DNA from: TMED14 sp965657195
GTDB taxonomy: Bacteria > Bacteroidota > Bacteroidia > Flavobacteriales > Schleiferiaceae
Reading direction: 5' to 3'
DNA: 12,866 nucleotides
Assembly: GCA_965657195.1 (NCBI GenBank)
Contig: CBFHNK010000047.1
Coordinates: forward strand, 1-12,866
Made by a program: the position numbers and the translations under genes
Shown: in pieces, positions 5,990-11,521 of the stretch
Layout of the letters: each line of letters opens with the position of its first letter
How positions within the stretch are numbered: position 1 is the stretch's first letter
Notes under the pieces: model-generated
The model's input: the letters and a program-made list of their open reading frames with translations, nothing else
Databases searched by the model: none
Told to the model about the DNA's origin: nothing

Positions 5990-6973
5990 ATGCGAACGAT
6001 TCAATTCCGTGAGGCCATTGCCGAGGCGATGAGCGAAGAAATGCGCCGCGACGAGACCATCTTCTTGATGGGCGAAGAGGTGGCCGAGTACAACGGCGCC
6101 TACAAGGCCTCTAAGGGTATGCTCGACGAATTTGGTCCCAAGCGCGTGCTCGATACGCCTATTGCCGAGCTCGGATTTGCCGGAATCGGCGTCGGAGCCG
6201 CGATGAACGGCCTTCGCCCGATCATCGAGTTCATGACGTTCAACTTCTCGATGGTCGCCATTGACCAAATCATCAACAACGCCGCCAAAATGCACCAGAT
6301 GTCGGGCGGACAGTTCACGATTCCGATCGTATTCCGCGGACCCACCGCCAGCGCCGGCCAGCTGGGTGCAACCCACTCGCAAGCGTTTGAGAGCTGGTAC
6401 GCCAACTGCCCTGGCTTGAAAGTGATTGTTCCGAGCACCGTATACGACGCCAAGGGATTGCTCAAGGCCGCCATTCGCGACGAGGACCCCGTCATCTTTA
6501 TGGAATCCGAGCAGATGTACGGCGACAAAGGCGAGGTGCCCGAGGGCGACTTCATCCTGCCCATCGGCGTGGCTGACATCAAGCGCGCCGGAACCGACGT
6601 CACCATCGTGTCGTTCGGCAAAATCATGAAAGTGGCGCTCGCCGCCGCCGAAGAGTTGGCCAAGGACGGAATCAGCTGCGAGGTCATCGACCTGCGCACC
6701 GTGCGTCCGATTGACTACGACACCGTGATCGAGTCCGTGAAAAAGACCAACCGCCTGGTGTGCGTCGAAGAGGCATGGCCACTCGGCAGCATCAGCACCG
6801 AGATCAGCTACATGGTGCAAAAGCGCGCTTTTGACTACCTCGACGCGCCGATCATTCGCATTACGACTGCCGACACCCCGGCTGCCTACGCACCCACGCT
6901 CATGGAGGCATTCTTGCCCAACCAAGCGCGCGTCATCAAGGCGGTTCGCGAGGTGATGTATGTAAACAAGTAA
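5990..6973 (+). CDS. pdhB: Pyruvate dehydrogenase E1 component, beta subunit
   Basis: The 327-residue product is the beta subunit of the heterotetrameric E1 of a 2-oxo acid dehydrogenase complex, using thiamine diphosphate. The start MRTIQFREAIAEAMSEEM is the family N-terminus. MGEEVAEYNGAYKASKGM (27-44), DTPIAELGFAGIGVGAAMNG (55-74) with the cofactor-activating E60, FRGPTASAGQLGATHSQ (115-131) with H129, and DLRTVRPID (234-242) are all present. The pattern fits the pyruvate enzyme better than the branched-chain one. A 29-codon upstream extension is rejected because the candidate -7 element lies within it. The alpha subunit is not adjacent; separate pdhA and pdhB loci are common in Bacteroidota. 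The 3' end runs into a heptamer-repeat hairpin with a T-rich tail. Confidence 0.96.
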   Translation: MRTIQFREAIAEAMSEEMRRDETIFLMGEEVAEYNGAYKASKGMLDEFGPKRVLDTPIAELGFAGIGVGAAMNGLRPIIEFMTFNFSMVAIDQIINNAAKMHQMSGGQFTIPIVFRGPTASAGQLGATHSQAFESWYANCPGLKVIVPSTVYDAKGLLKAAIRDEDPVIFMESEQMYGDKGEVPEGDFILPIGVADIKRAGTDVTIVSFGKIMKVALAAAEELAKDGISCEVIDLRTVRPIDYDTVIESVKKTNRLVCVEEAWPLGSISTEISYMVQKRAFDYLDAPIIRITTADTPAAYAPTLMEAFLPNQARVIKAVREVMYVNK

Positions 6974-7001
6974 CTCGCTACTAGTTACTAGTTTTTTGTT
7001 T
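6964..7001 (+). terminator. Repeat-built terminator-like hairpin after pdhB
   Basis: AAACAAGTAACT (6964-6975) pairs with AGTTACTAGTTT (6983-6994) at 11 of 12 positions, with a 7-nt loop, and is followed by TTTGTTT (6995-7001). This has the form of an intrinsic terminator with an AT-rich stem. The same bases make heptamer locus 3: AACAAGT (6965-6971) then CTAGTTA, CTAGTTT, TTTGTTT in phase (6981-7001). The pdhB stop codon lies in the left arm. Confidence 0.55.
6965..7001. repeat. Heptanucleotide repeat, locus 3
   Basis: One unit in complement orientation (AACAAGT, 6965-6971), a short loop, then three units in forward orientation (CTAGTTA 6981-6987, CTAGTTT 6988-6994, TTTGTTT 6995-7001). Same 7-nt phase and sequence family as the other loci, placed exactly at the 3' end of pdhB. 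Confidence 0.75.
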
Positions 7002-7006
7002 CGCGC

Positions 7007-7014
7007 TATATTCG
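7007..7014 (+). promoter_or_regulatory. Candidate -7 element of the hppA promoter
   Basis: TATATTCG differs from TAnnTTTG at one position and lies 56 nt upstream of the hppA ATG, between the pdhB 3' hairpin and an AT-rich leader. It is flanked by CGCG on both sides (7002-7005, 7013-7016). No convincing -33 TTTG at standard spacing. Confidence 0.35.
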
Positions 7015-7070
7015 CGGCCCTGAAATTTTACCCCAAAATCCATAACCAAACCACATAACGAGCTAATAAT

Positions 7071-9395
7071 ATGGAAATTCAGTACCTCATTCCCCTCCTC
7101 GGCCTCGTCGGCCTGGTGGTCATGATCTTCAAAGCCATTTGGGTCGGAAAGCAAGATTCCGGAGACGCCAATATGGTCGAACTCGCCGGCTACATCGCCC
7201 GCGGATCGCAGGCCTTCCTTCGTGCCGAGTGGCGCGTACTGGGCGTGTTTGTGGTCATCGCTGCCGCACTTCTTGCGTGGTCTGCTGAGCTTGAGGCCGT
7301 TGCGGCCCACACCGACTGGGTCATCGCCGTGGCCTTCGTCATCGGAGCCGTATTCAGCGCCTTCGCTGGATGGATCGGAATGAACATCGCCACCAAAGCC
7401 AACGTGCGCACCACTCAGGCTGCCCGCACCTCGCTGGCCCAGGCCCTCAAAGTATCATTCACGGGCGGAACCGTCATGGGCCTCGGCGTCGCTGGCCTCG
7501 CGGTCCTTGGCCTCGGAACCCTTTACATCGTCTTCACCGGCATGTACGACAACGTCGCGCAAGCCCTTGAGGTCCTCGCCGGATTCTCACTCGGTGCGGA
7601 ATCAATCGCCCTTTTTGCCCGCGTAGGTGGAGGTATTTACACCAAGGCTGCCGACGTCGGTGCCGACCTCGTAGGTAAAGTTGAGGCCGGAATCCCCGAA
7701 GACGACCCCCGCAACCCTGCGACCATCGCCGACAACGTAGGTGACAACGTAGGTGACGTAGCTGGTATGGGCGCTGACCTCTTTGGCTCGTACGTAGCCA
7801 CCATGCTTGCCACGATGGTCCTCGGCCGTGAAGTGGTGAGCCAAGACAACTTTAACGGAATGGCGCCGATCCTTCTCCCGATGGTGATCGCCGGACTCGG
7901 AATCATCTTCTCGATCGTCGGAACCTTCTTTGTACGCATCAAAGGGGAAGACAGCAGCGTCATGAACGCCCTCAACCTGGGCAACTGGAGCTCGATGGTC
8001 CTTACCGCGGTGTCGTCCTACTTCGTGATCCAGTACATGCTTCCTGAGACCATGAGCTTTGAGCGCAGCGGTTCCGAAGCCCTCGTCATCACCAGCATGA
8101 ATGTGTTCTGGAGCATCATCCTCGGCCTTGTGGTCGGAACCCTGATGAGCATCGTCACCGAGTACTACACGTCGATGGGTCGCCGTCCGGTGGACAGCAT
8201 CGTGCAGAAGTCGGGCACAGGTCACGGAACCAACGTCATCGGCGGCCTCGCCGTGGGTATGGAATCAACCGTGCTTCCGATCATCATTCTCGCTGCAGGG
8301 ATCTACGGATCCTTCGCCCTTGCCGGCCTTTACGGGGTAGCCATTGCTGCCGCGGGCATGATGGCCACCACAGCCATGCAGCTTGCCATTGACGCCTTCG
8401 GTCCAATCGCCGACAACGCGGGCGGAATCGCCGAAATGAGTCACCTCCCCAGCGAGGTTCGCGACCGCACCGACAATCTTGACGCCGTGGGCAACACCAC
8501 TGCCGCCACGGGTAAAGGATTTGCCATCGCTTCTGCGGCCCTGACCGCACTGGCGCTCTTCGCCGCCTACGTAGGCCTTGCTGGCATCGACGGCATCGAC
8601 ATCTACAAGGCCGACGTGCTCGCCATGCTGTTTGTCGGAGCCATGATTCCGTTCTTCTTCAGCTCACTCGCCATCAGCGCGGTGGGTAAGGCGGCCATGG
8701 AAATGGTGCGTGAGGTTCGCCGCCAGTTCCGCGAGATTCCAGGTATCATGGAAGGCACCGGAAAGCCCGAGTACGAGAAGTGTGTCGAGATTTCGACTCA
8801 AGCTTCAATCCGCGAAATGGTTGCTCCAGGTGCGCTTGCCCTGATTGCACCGATCCTCGTTGGATTCACCATGGGTCCAGAGGCCCTCGGTGGCCTGCTC
8901 GCGGGCATCACGGTGAGCGGAGTCCTCATGGGTATGTTCCAGAACAACGCCGGTGGCGCTTGGGACAACGCCAAGAAGAGCTTCGAAAAAGGAGTAGTAA
9001 TTGACGGCGAGGCCTTCAAGAAGGGTAGCGAGCCGCACAAGGCTGCCGTTACCGGCGACACCGTAGGTGATCCGTTCAAGGACACGTCTGGCCCGTCGAT
9101 GAACATCCTCATCAAGTTGACCTCGATTGTGGCCCTCGTAATTGCTCCGTTCATCGCGATCGGCGGCGCCGACCACACTGGCGAGGGTGGCCACAACGCT
9201 CCGGCTACCGAGCAGTCAGCCCACGTATGCACGCCTGAATGCATGTCGAGCGGAACCTGCCCCATGCACCAAGAGGCTCCGGCCGAGGGCGCTGAGGCTG
9301 CCGAAGGCACCGCTCCCGCCGAAGGCGACGCTGCCGCCCACAGCTGCACCAAAGAGTGCATGGCTGACGGCGCTAAGTGCCCGCACCACGCTTAA
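7071..9395 (+). CDS. hppA: K+-dependent membrane pyrophosphatase with Cys/His-rich tail
   Basis: The 774-residue polytopic protein couples hydrolysis of cytoplasmic pyrophosphate to ion export across the inner membrane. The substrate-binding motif DVGADLVGKVE is at 195-205, followed by EDDPRNPATIADNVGDNVGD (210-229); a second acidic cluster is DNAGGIAEMSHLP (448-460). GNTTAATGKG (474-483) has Ala and Gly where K+-independent enzymes have Lys and Thr, so K+ dependence is predicted. DLFGSY (237-241 region) lacks the Glu of many Na+-pumping enzymes, while GAESIALF (175-182) has a Glu in an earlier helix, as recalled for flavobacterial H+-pumping enzymes; H+ transport is inferred. After the last helix, residues about 700-774 form an extra tail with two motifs of the form H-x-C-T-x-E-C-M, then C-P-x-H or C-P-H-H, linked by an Ala/Glu/Gly-rich stretch. 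A strong terminator follows. Confidence 0.96.
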   Translation: MEIQYLIPLLGLVGLVVMIFKAIWVGKQDSGDANMVELAGYIARGSQAFLRAEWRVLGVFVVIAAALLAWSAELEAVAAHTDWVIAVAFVIGAVFSAFAGWIGMNIATKANVRTTQAARTSLAQALKVSFTGGTVMGLGVAGLAVLGLGTLYIVFTGMYDNVAQALEVLAGFSLGAESIALFARVGGGIYTKAADVGADLVGKVEAGIPEDDPRNPATIADNVGDNVGDVAGMGADLFGSYVATMLATMVLGREVVSQDNFNGMAPILLPMVIAGLGIIFSIVGTFFVRIKGEDSSVMNALNLGNWSSMVLTAVSSYFVIQYMLPETMSFERSGSEALVITSMNVFWSIILGLVVGTLMSIVTEYYTSMGRRPVDSIVQKSGTGHGTNVIGGLAVGMESTVLPIIILAAGIYGSFALAGLYGVAIAAAGMMATTAMQLAIDAFGPIADNAGGIAEMSHLPSEVRDRTDNLDAVGNTTAATGKGFAIASAALTALALFAAYVGLAGIDGIDIYKADVLAMLFVGAMIPFFFSSLAISAVGKAAMEMVREVRRQFREIPGIMEGTGKPEYEKCVEISTQASIREMVAPGALALIAPILVGFTMGPEALGGLLAGITVSGVLMGMFQNNAGGAWDNAKKSFEKGVVIDGEAFKKGSEPHKAAVTGDTVGDPFKDTSGPSMNILIKLTSIVALVIAPFIAIGGADHTGEGGHNAPATEQSAHVCTPECMSSGTCPMHQEAPAEGAEAAEGTAPAEGDAAAHSCTKECMADGAKCPHHA

Positions 9396-9423
9396 AAAAG
9401 CCTGGCTGACGCCGGGCTTTTTT
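9394..9423. terminator. Strong bidirectional intrinsic terminator after hppA
   Basis: AAAAAAGCCTGGC (9394-9406), loop TGAC, GCCGGGCTTTTTT (9411-9423) pair over 13 positions with one wobble, ending in a run of six T. The A-run on the left makes it work equally on the minus strand, where it would end the three-gene module that converges from the right. The hppA stop codon overlaps the left arm. Confidence 0.93.
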
Positions 9424-9476
9424 GTTTCTAGTTTCTGGTTTTTGGCTATTGGCTACCGGTCGCTGGCTACCGGCGT
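9421..9476. repeat. Heptanucleotide repeat, locus 4 (8 units)
   Basis: Units in strict 7-nt phase: TTTGTTT, CTAGTTT, CTGGTTT, TTGGCTA, TTGGCTA, CCGGTCG, CTGGCTA, CCGGCGT (9421-9476). The right half drifts to a GGCTA variant not seen at the other loci. The stop codon of the neighbouring minus-strand gene (complement of 9453-9455) and its last residues are made of these units. Confidence 0.8.
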
Positions 9477-9731
9477 ACTGAGCTCAAAGGCCTCATCGGC
9501 TCCCAGGTCAAAGGCCACGGGGATGCCCTCCATGTCCACAAGCGTTTCAGGCCACACCAGGCCGTAATTCCCAAGTTGGGGTCGCCCCGCAAGGCGATTA
9601 CCATTCCAAACCACATCGCGCTCGTCCAAAATCCGCTCGGAACCGTCCGTATACCGCAGCAACGAATGGTCCGCGCTAGTGGGCGTTACCGAATCGAGTA
9701 GGGGATATGCTTTAGCGTGATCCATAGTCAT
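9453..9731 (-). CDS. Small DUF2442-like protein
   Basis: The product has 92 residues from the ATG at 9729-9731 (90 if the second ATG at 9723-9725 is used); a longer form starting at 9779 would overlap the upstream gene in another frame and is less likely. I do not recognise it with certainty. It aligns by eye with the N-terminal half of the upstream protein: P-L-L-D-S-V against P-K-L-A-S-V, S-E-R-I-L-D-E against A-E-R-R-L-L-E, and G-L-V-W-P-E against A-L-E-W-P-E. This resembles the DUF2442 pattern, whose late V-W-P and acidic end are also visible. It starts 16 nt after the DUF2442-XRE stop, so the two are probably co-transcribed. The last residues (about T-P-V-A-S-D-R) and TAG are encoded by heptamer repeats. 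Function unknown. Confidence 0.7.
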   Translation of the reverse strand: MTMDHAKAYPLLDSVTPTSADHSLLRYTDGSERILDERDVVWNGNRLAGRPQLGNYGLVWPETLVDMEGIPVAFDLGADEAFELSTPVASDR

Positions 9732-9747
9732 GATTAAAGTTACGCGT

Positions 9748-10257
9748 TTACCGAATACTAATCTCAAGTTCGCGACCAAGGCCTACCTCGACGATGCGCT
9801 TGAGGGACTGAATTTCGAGGTCAGAATGGCCGTTTTCGATGTGCGAAATGTAGGTGCGTTGGGTTCCGATGCGGTTGGCTACGTCGAGCTGGCTAAGGCC
9901 AAGTTCTTTGCGAAGCTTTCTGAGGCGGCGGCCCAGGACTTCGCGAAAGTCCGGTTCAAGCGGAACGCTCAGTTGGCGCACCATATCTGCCCCAAGGCTG
10001 TATCGGGACTGCGGCACATCGATAAACTCGATGAGGGCTCCCACTACATCAAGGTTGAGCGGAGCCTCAGGCCACTCAAGCGCGCCCCATTCATTGACGC
10101 GCACGGGGCCTCGGGGCAGGGTCTCACCCAATTGCTGTTCGGCGGAACCCAATTCCAACAATCGCCGTTCCGCACTTTGAAACGTGACAATCAGATTGTC
10201 TTCATCGCGAACCTCCACAGAGGCGAGCTTCGGAAGTTGGGTAAAACGTTTACGCAT
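9748..10257 (-). CDS. DUF2442 domain fused to XRE-type helix-turn-helix
   Basis: The 169-residue product. Residues 1-78 (KRFTQLPKLASVEV..., VRVNEWGALEWPEAP at 52-66) resemble DUF2442. Residues about 104-163 form an XRE/Cro-type DNA-binding domain: LGRRLRKLRKELGLSQLDVANRIG (108-131) followed by the recognition segment TQRTYISHIENGHSDLEIQS (132-151). It is therefore likely a DNA-binding regulator, possibly of its own operon. The chosen ATG (10255-10257) overlaps the DUF4160 stop by 8 nt, a typical coupling arrangement; a start 39 codons upstream would lie inside DUF4160 in another frame and adds no family-like sequence. DUF4160-DUF2442 pairs recur in bacteria and are sometimes suspected toxin-antitoxin modules, but nothing in the sequence proves that. 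Confidence 0.85.
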   Translation of the reverse strand: MRKRFTQLPKLASVEVRDEDNLIVTFQSAERRLLELGSAEQQLGETLPRGPVRVNEWGALEWPEAPLNLDVVGALIEFIDVPQSRYSLGADMVRQLSVPLEPDFREVLGRRLRKLRKELGLSQLDVANRIGTQRTYISHIENGHSDLEIQSLKRIVEVGLGRELEISIR

Positions 10258-10489
10258 GACGCGGTGGGTTGAATCGGTTGAATAGTTCAGTCCATGGTTC
10301 GCGGCGTTTGAGGCATACCAAACGGGCCTCTCGAAGTTGGCGTCTCGGTACAAAGCCAGCAATAACCTCGGCATCCGAAATCCTCATAATCGCTTCAAAT
10401 GCGCCATAGAACAGGTGCACGTGGGGCGGAGGGTGGTCCTTGCGGTACATGCCAATTCGTACTCCGTGGGCAAACCATAACTGAATCAT
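10250..10489 (-). CDS. DUF4160 protein
   Basis: The 79-residue product shows the DUF4160 signature: an early G-V-R-I-G-M-Y-R-K-D-H-P-P-P-H-V-H-L segment (residues 9-26), then Y-G-A-F-E-A (28-33), and a PRRQLREARLVCLKRREPW helix (48-66). The clustered His and Pro residues are the hallmark of the family; the biochemical role is unknown. First gene of a three-gene minus-strand module, overlapping the DUF2442-XRE gene by 8 nt. ATG at 10487-10489. No convincing promoter was found in the AT-rich leader (10490-10550), but a G-quadruplex motif lies about 95 nt upstream on its coding strand. Confidence 0.9.
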   Translation of the reverse strand: MIQLWFAHGVRIGMYRKDHPPPHVHLFYGAFEAIMRISDAEVIAGFVPRRQLREARLVCLKRREPWTELFNRFNPPRHA

Positions 10490-10583
10490 AAAGGTAAGTA
10501 ATTAATGACATATTGTAATTAAACGAACTCAAAATTCAGTATTTGCCCAATCTTACTCGTCCTCTAAACGGATGTTCCCACAT

Positions 10584-10601
10584 CCCGCCCCTCCCACCCC
10601 C
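10584..10601 (-). other. G-quadruplex motif (i-motif on the plus strand)
   Basis: The minus strand reads G5-T-G3-A-G4-C-G3: four G-tracts with single-base loops, the arrangement expected to give a very stable parallel quadruplex. A fifth short G-tract lies at the complement of 10577-10579. It is on the coding strand of the DUF4160 module, upstream of its start. Confidence 0.75.
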
Positions 10602-10641
10602 ATTCATCGGCACTCGGCATCTTTGTCCGGCTCCGCCGTCA

Positions 10642-10749
10642 CTAGCAACTAGTCACGAGCTACTTGTTGCTTGTACTTTTGTCCACTTCGAGTGCCTAGT
10701 AACCAGAAACAAGTAACTGGCAACCAGTAACCAGAAACCAGAAACAAGA
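10642..10749. repeat. Heptanucleotide repeat, locus 5 (head-to-head halves)
   Basis: Forward half in phase: CTAGCAA, CTAGTCA, CGAGCTA, CTTGTTG, CTTGTAC (10642-10676). After a spacer the complement half runs in phase from 10701: AACCAGA, AACAAGT, AACTGGC, AACCAGT, AACCAGA, AACCAGA, AACAAGA (to 10749). The layout matches locus 2, and part of the halves can pair imperfectly (around 10660-10676 with 10698-10716). Here it precedes plsC rather than following a gene. Confidence 0.85.
10674..10681 (+). promoter_or_regulatory. Candidate -7 element for plsC
   Basis: TACTTTTG matches TAnnTTTG exactly and lies between the two halves of heptamer locus 5, 77 nt upstream of the plsC ATG. If used, the leader would carry the entire complement half of the array. 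No -33 TTTG at the usual spacing. A chance match in T-rich repeats is possible. Confidence 0.35.
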
Positions 10750-10758
10750 CACTGATTG

Positions 10759-11460
10759 ATGCGCATCATCTACCGCCTCCCGTTTATGCTGCTGATCATG
10801 TTCAGCATCGTGTTTGGACTCATGATTCTCAAGTTGCTGGGCGCGTCGATTCGGTTCCGCCACACGTACCTCGCAATAGGTAGAAGTCTATGGCTGTGGA
10901 TGATGGGCATTAAGGTGGTGGTGCGCGAAGGGGTTCCGCCAAACGAAGCCGGAATTTTGATGGCCAACCACCGCAGCTACGTCGATGTGATGTTTTTTCG
11001 GTCGGCCACACCCCAGATTTACTTGAGCAAGGCCGAAGTAAAAAGCTGGCCCTTAATCGGTTGGGGAGCCAAGGCGCTGGACGTGGTCTTTGTCGACCGC
11101 AGCAGCAAGGAATCGCGTACGGCGTCCCGGGCGGAACTCGCCGAGCGCGTCCAGCGCGGACTGAGCCCGGTCGTCTTCCCCGAGGGAACCACGGTGGACC
11201 GCGGCCTGCTTGAATTCAACCCCGGAATGTTTTACACCGCAGCCGAGTTAAACGTTTCGGTAGTTCCGTTTGTCATGGAATATTCCGACCCCAAAATGGC
11301 CTGGGTCGACGACGACACCTTTGTCAGCCACCTGCTTAAAATGCTTACCCGGCCGGCCTGGCACGTCGACCTGTACATCGGCGAACCGGTGCGGAACCCC
11401 GACGGGGCCCAGCTTGCCGCCGAAATCCGCACGTGGATGCTGCAGCGCGTTAAAAATTAG
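10759..11460 (+). CDS. 1-acyl-sn-glycerol-3-phosphate acyltransferase family (PlsC-like)
   Basis: The 233-residue membrane-associated acyltransferase probably transfers an acyl group to lysophosphatidate or a related lipid in phospholipid synthesis. An N-terminal hydrophobic helix (about 8-28) is followed by the catalytic H-x4-D motif N-H-R-S-Y-V-D (70-76, H71 and D76), a V-F-V-D-R block (110-114), and FPEGTT (140-145), the acceptor-binding motif. VVPFVMEY (168-175) matches the later V-P-V block. The length suits the family. Substrate cannot be told from sequence, since Bacteroidota often carry several paralogues, including ones for ornithine or sphingolipid-type lipids. ATG at 10759 is preferred to the TTG just before it. 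No other lipid gene is adjacent. Confidence 0.92.
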   Translation: MRIIYRLPFMLLIMFSIVFGLMILKLLGASIRFRHTYLAIGRSLWLWMMGIKVVVREGVPPNEAGILMANHRSYVDVMFFRSATPQIYLSKAEVKSWPLIGWGAKALDVVFVDRSSKESRTASRAELAERVQRGLSPVVFPEGTTVDRGLLEFNPGMFYTAAELNVSVVPFVMEYSDPKMAWVDDDTFVSHLLKMLTRPAWHVDLYIGEPVRNPDGAQLAAEIRTWMLQRVKN

Positions 11461-11467
11461 CGCGACC

Positions 11468-11499
11468 TTTGCCGGACCCAACCATTCGGTTATAACCGG
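11468..11499 (+). promoter_or_regulatory. Candidate promoter and palindrome before the lipoprotein gene
   Basis: TTTG (11468-11471) is followed after 19 nt by TATAACCG (11491-11498), a partial match to TAnnTTTG at the correct Bacteroidota spacing. CGGTTATAACCG (11487-11498) is a perfect 12-bp palindrome covering the -7 position, so it could be an operator or simply a palindromic -7 region. The gene starts 23 nt further on. Confidence 0.35.
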
Positions 11500-11521
11500 A
11501 TTTTACTTTTTTACCTCGCGC

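Larger units (their letters stand above)
10490..10758. other. Divergent intergenic region between DUF4160 and plsC
   Basis: This stretch contains no gene. It has an AT-rich part (10490-10550), a C-rich tract with G-quadruplex potential on the minus strand (10584-10601), a small GC hairpin area (GGCTCCGCC, 10629-10637), a candidate plsC promoter (10674-10681), and the largest heptamer-repeat array (10642-10749), which reaches almost to the plsC start codon. Confidence 0.7.

Noticed and set aside
5972..6925. Minus-strand open frame of 317 codons opposite pdhB
   Set aside because: Exact antisense of a well-conserved E1-beta gene; product is His/Val/Asp-rich with no recognisable domain.
7602..8225. 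Minus-strand open frame of 207 codons opposite hppA
   Set aside because: Shadow of the pyrophosphatase coding sequence, rich in His and Asp with no motifs.
10258..10374. Upstream extension of the DUF2442-XRE gene (39 codons)
   Set aside because: Lies inside DUF4160 in another frame; the ATG at 10255-10257 starts directly at the domain and fits coupled translation.
10530..10537. GAATTTTG on the minus strand as a DUF4160 promoter element
   Set aside because: Lacks the TA of the -7 consensus and has no -33 partner; similar matches are expected by chance in AT-rich sequence.
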